Assembly: GCA_004553485.1 (NCBI GenBank)
Contig: SFLG01000028.1
Coordinates: forward strand, 1-39,252
DNA length: 39,252 bases
Direction of reading: 5' to 3'
DNA from: Bacteroidales bacterium
GTDB taxonomy: Bacteria > Bacteroidota > Bacteroidia > Bacteroidales > Muribaculaceae
Of the stretch, positions 33,407 to 39,252 are shown piece after piece (positions within the stretch are counted from its first letter, which is position 1; each line of letters begins with the position of its first letter). The position numbers and the translations under genes were made by a program. The notes below the pieces were generated by a model. That model did not search any database. It was not told where the DNA came from and saw only the letters and a program-made list of their open reading frames with translations.

Positions 33407-33442
33407 GTATACGACGTATATGTCTTATACGTCTTATATCGG
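33407..33442. repeat. 9-bp-period tract (GTATACGAC type)
   Basis: Units GTATACGAC, GTATATGTC, TTATACGTC, TTATATCGG, immediately beyond the stop of the acyltransferase remnant and following a run of G. Confidence 0.8.
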
Positions 33443-33443
33443 A

Positions 33444-34342
33444 TTACCTGACCAGATAGGCCAGAGCCTTGACGCGTGTCTGCAGGCACGACAACACCCA
33501 CGACAGCACAAACACCGCCACATACGTCACCGCAAGTCTCGGCCACAGGTCGAGCACGAGCACTCCCCTGACATTCAGCACGTCAGGTAGATTTTCCGCG
33601 GCCGGGCCTTTATACGCAGTGCGACCAGGAAGAACGCCGCGCCGCAAAGGCTGTTCCAGCAGGGCAGATTAAAGACAAACAGCACGATACTTGACACTGC
33701 CAACGATGCCGTCAATACCGCTGTCCCGCCCTGCGCCCTGTCCAGCCAGCGTTTTATATAATATCCGAACAGGATGAGCTGACTCCCGTAGAAAACCTTT
33801 ATGGGCGTTAACACGATAAGACGGTGCAACCAATAATCGTAATGATACAGGCCATACGAGTATAGCAGAAAGCTGACAAAGTACACTATGCGTGAAATAC
33901 GCTTCAAAACCGGCCTGCCGTGCAGAAAACTTTCAATAACGAAAAACCAGGCCATGGCGTATAAGAACCACAGAGGCCATGAATACGTAGTAACGCCCTC
34001 TACCACAAGTGTGATGATTGTCCTCAACGGTTGGGTGCTCGAGCCAAAGCCGCTGAATATATCAGTCGGCAGATAAATCAGTATCCACAGCGCCCATATT
34101 CTAATCAGCCGCAGTCCCCGGCGCAACAGCTTTTCTTTGTCGTCAAAGATTCCGTATGTCAGAAAACCCGTGGTGATAAAGAAGAAAGGCACGGGACCCT
34201 CCATCGCCCACCGTATGGCAACGGGTATGGCATTTTCGTCCGGCAGAAAAATTGCGGCAAAATGATCCAGCACCACGGCCAGAGCCATCAGGAATTTGAA
34301 TATGTCGATGCCGGGGATGTCCCTTTTTATCGTCCGGGTCAT
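33444..34342 (-). pseudogene. Acyltransferase 3 family membrane protein, frameshifted
   Basis: From ATG at 34342 the frame encodes MTRTIKRDIPGIDIFKFLMALAVVLDHF and then a polytopic protein of the acyltransferase 3 type (surface polysaccharide acylation), but it stops after 255 residues at 33575. The normal C-terminal part continues in another frame down to 33444 (VLVLDLWPRLAVTYVAVFVLSW, ending LAYLVR). Adding one base near 33578-33583 joins them into about 298 residues, a normal family length. So this is a one-base deletion, a sequencing error, or a slippage site; no long homopolymer is present there. The gene starts 28 bp after mutS2 and is probably co-transcribed with it. Confidence 0.8.
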
Positions 34343-34370
34343 AAAGCGCGGGGGGATGGGGGTGGAAGTG

Positions 34371-36821
34371 TTAGAATTCGACGACGGTGATGCCGGCACC
34401 GCCAAAGCGCACATCCTCGTCGTGGTAGTCGCGGATGGCGGCGATGGTGCCCAGGTACTGGCGTATGGCCTGGCGCAGGGCTCCGGTGCCGGTGCCGTGG
34501 AGGATGCGCACGCGGGTCTGATTGAACTGTATGGCGTCGTCGATGAAGTACTGCACGGCCTGAATGGCCTCGTCGGCACGCATGCCGCGCAAGTCTATCT
34601 CGCCTTTGAAGTCGAGCTGGCGGCGGCGCGAGCTCTCGACGGTGGCGGCGCTGACAAAGGTGGCGGCTTTGGCGCCGGTCTGCGGCTTGCGCAGGGTGCG
34701 CGTCGCGCCAAAGGCCACGGTGGCCTTGGTCTTTTCTATCTCGAGGACGGTGCCGGGATTGCCTGAGTTGTCGAGGATGACATTGTCGCCGACGGCAATC
34801 GGCTCGGCCTTTGCGGGGGCGGGCGCCGCTTTGGGCTTCTTGGGACGGGGTGCCTTGCGCAGGACCTCGGGAGCCGTGCTGTCGGCCTTGTCGCCGTCCT
34901 CGAGGTCACCGGCCTGGCGCACGAGGTTGCGGCGTGCCTCCAGGGTAGCCTCCTTCTCGGCCTGGGCCTGGCGTATGTCGTGGATGGTGCGCTCGATGGC
35001 GGCGTTAGAGCCGCGGATGATGTCGGCGGCCTGCTGGCGCGCCTCGGCAAGGATGCTTCGGCGGCTTGCGCGCAAGGTCTCGGCATCGGCCTCGTAGCGC
35101 GATATGACATCCTCGAGGTGCTTCTCGCGCTGACGGATGCGGTCGCGCTTGTTCTCCCAGTAGCGGCGGTCGCGGGCGACGTCGAGCAGGTACTTGTCAA
35201 GGTTGACGTAGTCGCTGCCGACAATCTCGCGGGCATCGTCGATGACGTCGTCGGGCAGACCGGTCTTGCGCGCTATCTCGATGGCGAAAGAGCTGCCGGC
35301 ATGGCCGATGGCGAGCTGGAACAGCGGCTGCATGCGGTTGCGGTCGTAGAGCATCGAGCCGTTGACAAGGCCCGGGGTCTCGTCGGCAAAGGTCTTGAGG
35401 TTCTGGTAATGGGTGGTGATGACGCCCCACATCCCCGCCGCGTTGAAACGCGACAGCAGGGCCTGGGCGATGGCGCCGCCTATCTGCGGCTCGGTGCCGC
35501 TGCCGAACTCGTCGATAAGTATCAGCGAGCGCGCGTTGCCGTGGCGCAGGAAAAAGTTCATGTTGCGCAGGTGCGAGCTGTAGGTCGACAGGTCATCCTC
35601 GAGCGACTGATCATCGCCGATGTCGGCAAGGATGCTGTCGAAGATGCCCATGCGGCTGTTCTCGTAAAGGGCGGGCAGCAGTCCGCACTGCATCATATAT
35701 TGTATTAGGCCCACTGTCTTCAGCGTCACCGACTTGCCGCCGGCGTTGGGGCCTGAGATGACAAGCAGGCGTCTGTCGGCGGTGAGGTGGATGCTGAGGG
35801 GGACGATGGCGCGTCCGTGACGGGCCAGCGAGGCCTCGAGCACCGGGTGGCGCGCGGTGTACCACTCCAGCTCGGGACTGTCGCTCAGCGTGGGCAGCGA
35901 GGCGTTGGTGTCGATGGCGAACATGGCTTTGGCACGCACAAAGTCGAGGTAGCCCATGCGGCGGCAGGTCTCGGTGAGCGGGTCAATGTAGGGGCGGATG
36001 GCGTCGGCGGTGACGGTGAGGATGCGCACAACCTCGCGCCGCTCCTCTATCTCCAGCTCGCGCTGGCGGTTGTTCAGCTCCACCACTTCGGCCGGCTCGA
36101 TGAAGTAGGTCTTTCCCGAGGCCGACTCGTCGTGCACGATGCCCTGGATGCGACGCTTGTTCATCGGCGCGACGGGTATCACCAGACGGCCGTCGCGCAT
36201 GGCGGGGGTGACGTCGGGGTCGACCAGGCCCTCGCTGACGGCATTGGCGAGCACGCGCCGCATGGCCGAGTTGATGCGCCCGCCTATCGACGACAGCTGG
36301 CGCCGTATCTCGCGCAGCTCGGCCGAGGCGTTGTCCTTGATTTCGCCGTAGTCGGTGAGGACGGCGTTGATGGCGACGGTGACGGGGCGGGCGCCGTCGA
36401 TGCCCTGCGATGCCTCGTTCAGGAAGGGTAGCGTGCTGTGGCCCGTGCCCTCGTCGATATGGCTGTCGAAAAACGCGCGCACGTCGGCGGCGCTTTTCAG
36501 CCACGACCGCAGCTGCGACAGCTCTTCGGTGTCGATAAAGGTGCCGGGCACGCGTATCGAGGCCAGCCACGGCGCGGTGTCGGTGACGCAGTCAAGGGGG
36601 ATGGCCGGACTTTCACCCAGGGCGCGTGTCATCTCGTGCACCTCGCCAAGGCGGCGGCGCACATCGTCGACATCGGCCGTAAAGACCATCTCATCGACGT
36701 GCGTCCGGGCCAGCGTGGACGTGCACTTGGCGGCCACCATGCGGCGCACTGCGTCAAAGCCGATCTTGGCCTCGAATGTCGCCGGATATATATGTGTCTT
36801 TTCTGTCTTGTTACGTTCCAT
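34371..36821 (-). CDS. mutS2: Endonuclease MutS2
   Basis: An 816-residue MutS-family ATPase with a C-terminal nuclease domain; members suppress recombination or act in ribosome rescue. Order: N-terminal core/clamp helices, the ATPase with Walker A SGPNAGGKS near 345, IDEFGSGTEP (Walker B) and ITTHYQNLK, a long coiled coil at about 515-630 (RDRIRQREKHLEDVISRYEA), a KOW-like segment (GDNVILDNSGNPGTVLEIEK), and a Smr domain from about 735 (IDLRGMRADEAIQAVQYF; RILHGTGTGALRQAIR). ATG at 36821 gives the usual start. The promoter is a perfect consensus. Confidence 0.96.
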   Translation of the reverse strand: MERNKTEKTHIYPATFEAKIGFDAVRRMVAAKCTSTLARTHVDEMVFTADVDDVRRRLGEVHEMTRALGESPAIPLDCVTDTAPWLASIRVPGTFIDTEELSQLRSWLKSAADVRAFFDSHIDEGTGHSTLPFLNEASQGIDGARPVTVAINAVLTDYGEIKDNASAELREIRRQLSSIGGRINSAMRRVLANAVSEGLVDPDVTPAMRDGRLVIPVAPMNKRRIQGIVHDESASGKTYFIEPAEVVELNNRQRELEIEERREVVRILTVTADAIRPYIDPLTETCRRMGYLDFVRAKAMFAIDTNASLPTLSDSPELEWYTARHPVLEASLARHGRAIVPLSIHLTADRRLLVISGPNAGGKSVTLKTVGLIQYMMQCGLLPALYENSRMGIFDSILADIGDDQSLEDDLSTYSSHLRNMNFFLRHGNARSLILIDEFGSGTEPQIGGAIAQALLSRFNAAGMWGVITTHYQNLKTFADETPGLVNGSMLYDRNRMQPLFQLAIGHAGSSFAIEIARKTGLPDDVIDDAREIVGSDYVNLDKYLLDVARDRRYWENKRDRIRQREKHLEDVISRYEADAETLRASRRSILAEARQQAADIIRGSNAAIERTIHDIRQAQAEKEATLEARRNLVRQAGDLEDGDKADSTAPEVLRKAPRPKKPKAAPAPAKAEPIAVGDNVILDNSGNPGTVLEIEKTKATVAFGATRTLRKPQTGAKAATFVSAATVESSRRRQLDFKGEIDLRGMRADEAIQAVQYFIDDAIQFNQTRVRILHGTGTGALRQAIRQYLGTIAAIRDYHDEDVRFGGAGITVVEF

Positions 36822-36832
36822 AGTTCGTTCTG

Positions 36833-36863
36833 CAAAGTTACGATTTATTCGGCAAGTCGCAAA
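36833..36863 (-). promoter_or_regulatory. Promoter of mutS2
   Basis: Minus-strand TTTG (36863-36860), 19 bp, TAACTTTG (36840-36833), a full consensus match. Only 11 bases lie between the -7 box and the mutS2 ATG, so the leader is predicted at about 8 nt. Confidence 0.8.
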
Positions 36864-36940
36864 CTCCCCCGTCCGTTTAGGCTTAGAGCCCGTTCCCCGG
36901 GGTTAAAAAAGTTAAATTTATGAACGGCACAAGGCATGGG

Positions 36941-36972
36941 GTTGTTTGAATGGCAGATACCTTGTACGTTTG
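36941..36972 (+). promoter_or_regulatory. Promoter of the sigma factor gene
   Basis: GTTG (36941-36944), 20 bp, TACGTTTG (36965-36972): -7 consensus complete, -33 with one mismatch. Divergent from the mutS2 promoter. Confidence 0.6.
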
Positions 36973-36978
36973 CCGGTC

Positions 36979-36996
36979 TTTTGCCCGGCGGCAAAA
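36979..36996 (+). promoter_or_regulatory. Hairpin at the 5' end of the sigma factor leader
   Basis: TTTTGCC / GGCAAAA with a CGGC loop starts a few bases after the predicted transcription start; flanking CCG and CGG can lengthen the stem. It could stabilise the mRNA end. The leader runs about 100 nt to the ATG. Confidence 0.5.
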
Positions 36997-37073
36997 CGGG
37001 TATAGTGATGTGATGTTATTTGATGAATCTACGATGCTATGGGGGCTTTGGTCTCCATCAATTCTTTTTCACT

Positions 37074-37583
37074 ATGGAAACCAAAAAATATTTACAGGAC
37101 AAGCTGCTGTCTATTCAAGGAAATATGCTTAACTTCGCATATCTGCTTACGTCGAACCGCGATGACGCATACGACCTGCTGCAGGATACTACGCTGAAGG
37201 TGCTCGACAACCAGGACAAATTTGTCGACAACGTCAACTTCAAGGGCTGGGTCTTCACCATAATGCGCAACATCTTCATCAACAACTACCGGCGCGCCGT
37301 GCGCTCGGGCGTTGTACTGGACAACACGCAGGACCTCATCCACCTCAATATGCCGCAGACGTCGGGGATAGAGACTCCCGAGGGCTCGCTGGCGGTGGAC
37401 GAGATAAGCAAGGTCATCAACTCGTTCGGCGACGGATACCGCGTGCCCTTCTCGCTCCACGTGCAGGGCTTCAAATATTCCGAGATAGCCAAAAAGATGG
37501 GTCTGCCGCTGGGCACGGTGAAAAGCCGCATCTTCTTCGCCCGCCAGCGCCTGCAAAAGGCCCTCGCCGACTATCGCCGCTAA
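37074..37583 (+). CDS. ECF-type RNA polymerase sigma factor
   Basis: A 169-residue sigma-70 family protein with region 2 (NMLNFAYLLTSNRDDAYDLLQDTTLKVL; GWVFTIMRNIFINNYRR) and region 4 (FSLHVQGFKYSEIAKKMGLPLGTVKSRIFFARQRLQKAL), so a group-4 factor that directs polymerase to a small regulon. ATG at 37074 gives METKKYLQDKLL, matching Bacteroidales relatives; earlier in-frame TTG 37020 and ATG 37023 add an unrelated sequence. No anti-sigma gene is adjacent: the next gene is an RNA methyltransferase-like protein. Confidence 0.9.
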   Translation: METKKYLQDKLLSIQGNMLNFAYLLTSNRDDAYDLLQDTTLKVLDNQDKFVDNVNFKGWVFTIMRNIFINNYRRAVRSGVVLDNTQDLIHLNMPQTSGIETPEGSLAVDEISKVINSFGDGYRVPFSLHVQGFKYSEIAKKMGLPLGTVKSRIFFARQRLQKALADYRR

Positions 37584-37651
37584 CATTAACCCCACTCTAC
37601 AACCCAAGGGCCCAAACCCGTAAATTCATAGGCACCAAAGGGGCACGCCTC

Positions 37652-37696
37652 AAGCCCCACAACTCTCACAACTCTCACAACTCCCATAACACCCAC
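37652..37696. repeat. 9-bp-period tract (AACTCTCAC type)
   Basis: Units AAGCCCCAC, AACTCTCAC, AACTCTCAC, AACTCCCAT, AACACCCAC, downstream of the sigma factor gene and ending six bases before a palindrome. Confidence 0.85.
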
Positions 37697-37701
37697 AACC
37701 C

Positions 37702-37725
37702 TTAAGCTGAGTCCACTCAGCTTAA
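37702..37725 (+). promoter_or_regulatory. 24-bp palindrome just before the methyltransferase start
   Basis: TTAAGCTGAGT-CC-ACTCAGCTTAA has perfect 11-bp arms. It ends 11 bases before ATG 37737. It could be an operator, a hairpin that masks the start region, or a terminator of the sigma factor transcript (no T-run follows). Confidence 0.65.
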
Positions 37726-37736
37726 ATGACCGACTG

Positions 37737-38957
37737 ATGAAAAGTTTCGATACTCCTGAATTCTGGCAATTTGTCACAGACAACGCCGGCGCCGACACGC
37801 GCAAGCTGAGACTGCACTACCACGGCAAGGACGATGCCGACGGTGTGGACTATCCGCTCGCCATCACGCAAATCGAGTGCCGACAGAAATTCGGGAGCAA
37901 GCTGCGCGACACCCTCGCCGCCAATCCCCGGTTCCTTTTCCCCAACGAGCTAGCGGGCGAACAGAGCACGTCCGACCTGCTGGCCACGTTTCACTCATCG
38001 CTTCTGAGCGTCGGCGAGACCGTCACCGACCTTACCGCCGGACTGGGCATCGACGCCCTGCACTTTGCCGCGGCGGGGCACACGGTCCTGGCGGTGGACC
38101 GGCAGGAGAAGCTGGCCGAAGCACTGCGCTTCAACGCCGCCACGATGCGTCTGCCCGACCTCACTGCCATGCACGCCGACAGCACGGCCCTCCTCGCCGA
38201 AGAGGGCATACATAGCGACGTGGCCTTCATCGACCCGGCCCGCCGCAGTGCCGACGGAGGCCGCGTTTACGCCATCGCCGACTGTCAGCCCGACGTGGTG
38301 GCTCTGCTGCCCCTGCTGCGATGCCACTTCAGTCGGCTCGTGATAAAGCTGTCGCCGATGCTCGATGTCACCCAGACGATGCGCGACCTCGGCCCGGAGC
38401 TCGAAAGCATCAGCATCACCGGCACCGTCACCGAGTGCAAGGAGCTGGTGGCAGTAATGCGCTTCGGCACGGAAACCCCCATCGACGACTGCCCCGTGCG
38501 CTGTGTCACCCTGGGCACGACGATGGAGTCGGTCTTCCATTTCACCCGCGACGACGAGCAGGCTGCCCCCGCCGGAAATTTTGGCGTGCCGCGTGCGGGT
38601 GACTATGTATACGAGCTATATCCCGCCGTAATGAAGGGCGCGCCCTTCCGCACCCTCCAGCAGCGTTTCGCGGGACTATACAAGCTCTCGGCCAACACGC
38701 ACGTCTTTTACAGCCGCGAGCTCATCCCCGAAATCCCCGGCATCGCCCGCCGCGTGAGCGCAGTGATACCGTGGCAATCGAAAAACATCAAACGCCTCAA
38801 GACCACCCTGCCGCAAGCCGACGTCGCCGTGCGCAACTTCGGCATGAGCGCCGCCGACCTCCAGAAAAAGCTCGGCCTCCGACCCGGCGGCCCCCACCGC
38901 CTCCTCGCCGTCACCGACACCGCCTCCTCCCGCCACCTCCTCATCCTCACCCCCTGA
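37737..38957 (+). CDS. Class I SAM-dependent methyltransferase with THUMP-like domain
   Basis: A 406-residue protein with an N-terminal helical part (FDTPEFWQFV), a Rossmann methyltransferase domain at about 90-230 (VTDLTAGLGIDALHFAAAG is the SAM loop; AVDRQEKLAEALRFNA; FIDPARRS is the DPAR catalytic-type motif) and a C-terminal THUMP-like region ending GGPHRLLAVTD. I know this as a Bacteroidetes family with a THUMP-like domain; RNA is the likely substrate, but the modified base is not known. It is followed by a terminator, so it is probably a single-gene unit or shares the sigma factor transcript. Confidence 0.85.
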   Translation: MKSFDTPEFWQFVTDNAGADTRKLRLHYHGKDDADGVDYPLAITQIECRQKFGSKLRDTLAANPRFLFPNELAGEQSTSDLLATFHSSLLSVGETVTDLTAGLGIDALHFAAAGHTVLAVDRQEKLAEALRFNAATMRLPDLTAMHADSTALLAEEGIHSDVAFIDPARRSADGGRVYAIADCQPDVVALLPLLRCHFSRLVIKLSPMLDVTQTMRDLGPELESISITGTVTECKELVAVMRFGTETPIDDCPVRCVTLGTTMESVFHFTRDDEQAAPAGNFGVPRAGDYVYELYPAVMKGAPFRTLQQRFAGLYKLSANTHVFYSRELIPEIPGIARRVSAVIPWQSKNIKRLKTTLPQADVAVRNFGMSAADLQKKLGLRPGGPHRLLAVTDTASSRHLLILTP

Positions 38958-38995
38958 CCCACATCGCCACGAAAGCCACCAAATTTACCATATAG

Positions 38996-39034
38996 CCTCG
39001 TCTCAACTCCTCTTTGAGTCGGGGTCTTTCTTTC
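38996..39034 (+). terminator. Intrinsic terminator after the methyltransferase
   Basis: CCTCG-T-CTCAA pairs with TTGAG-T-CGGGG (one internal mismatch, one G-U) around a 7-base loop, followed by a T-rich stretch TCTTTCTTTCC. Confidence 0.7.
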
Positions 39035-39133
39035 CAAATTTTTTTGGGATATTTGTGTCACATTTTGCCGGGGCGATGTGTCTTATAGGTGACATGTCAA
39101 AACAAACTCATCTTCAACTTTAAAAATCGAATT

Positions 39134-39252
39134 ATGGAACTAATTACACACGCATTAATCGAGATACTCGTTCCCATAGGTATTTGCGTGATACTGCCCT
39201 TAGGCATTTTCTGGCTCTATTACAGAGCACAAATGAACAAAGAGAACAAACG
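39134..39252 (+). CDS. Start of a small membrane protein, cut by window edge
   Basis: From ATG at 39134 the frame is open to the edge for 39 full codons. The visible part is one hydrophobic segment (LVPIGICVILPLGIFWLYY) followed by a basic, polar stretch (RAQMNKENK). This layout resembles small membrane proteins often found near ECF sigma factors in Bacteroidales (DUF6249-like), but too little is visible to assign a family. An AT-rich upstream region separates it from the terminator at 38996-39034. Confidence 0.6.
   Translation, partial: MELITHALIEILVPIGICVILPLGIFWLYYRAQMNKENK

Noticed and set aside
37020..37073. Earlier TTG/ATG starts for the sigma factor
   Set aside because: Added residues do not resemble sigma factors; METKKYL at 37074 matches the family start.

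Overview
The window looks like a chromosomal segment of a GC-rich Bacteroidales bacterium. The best guess is a Muribaculaceae-like gut commensal, but the family cannot be fixed from sequence alone. Supporting signs are several promoters of the Bacteroidetes type (-33 TTTG, 19-21 bp spacer, -7 TAnnTTTG), a DUF1599 / BT_3928-type / tpiA / SPOR / folE cluster, an NspC polyamine enzyme, a membrane pyrophosphatase, a THUMP-like methyltransferase, and two exported proteins with C-termini like those handled by type IX secretion. I see no rRNA, tRNA, CRISPR array, prophage or intact insertion sequence.

Layout. Positions 1-4130 (minus strand): DUF1599 protein, BT_3928-type membrane protein, triosephosphate isomerase, SPOR protein and GTP cyclohydrolase I (cut by the left edge). 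Positions 4373-8237 (minus): a TPR lipoprotein-like/exported protein and gyrA. Positions 8586-13343 (plus): clpC and htpG, two stress chaperones. Positions 13440-20143 (minus): a CotH-family secreted protein, a stand-alone homocysteine methyltransferase domain, prs, an intracellular GH13 amylase and a patatin-like hydrolase. Positions 20579-32089 (plus): an exported protein, then DUF4250, uvrD/pcrA, nspC, a GT2 glycosyltransferase, radC, cstA, DUF695 and hppA. Positions 32601-36821 (minus): Fe-type superoxide dismutase, a frameshifted membrane acyltransferase and mutS2. Positions 37074-39252 (plus): an ECF sigma factor, a THUMP-like methyltransferase and the start of a membrane protein cut by the right edge. 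Most genes are housekeeping, and the order suggests short operons rather than one dedicated system.

The most unusual material is non-coding. (1) At least nine gene 3' flanks carry degenerate tandem tracts with a strict 9-bp period, each with its own motif, and two more carry 7-bp tracts. (2) Between hppA and sod lies a 168-bp element closed by 14-bp inverted ends with several inner hairpins, a candidate structured RNA or small mobile element. (3) The patatin-like gene is preceded by a 54-bp promoter cassette that has been duplicated, each copy having its own in-frame ATG just downstream. (4) clpC has a tandem 18-bp repeat with dyad symmetry and a sigma-54-like motif, and htpG has a 20-bp palindrome. 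(5) The acyltransferase is broken by what looks like a one-base deletion.
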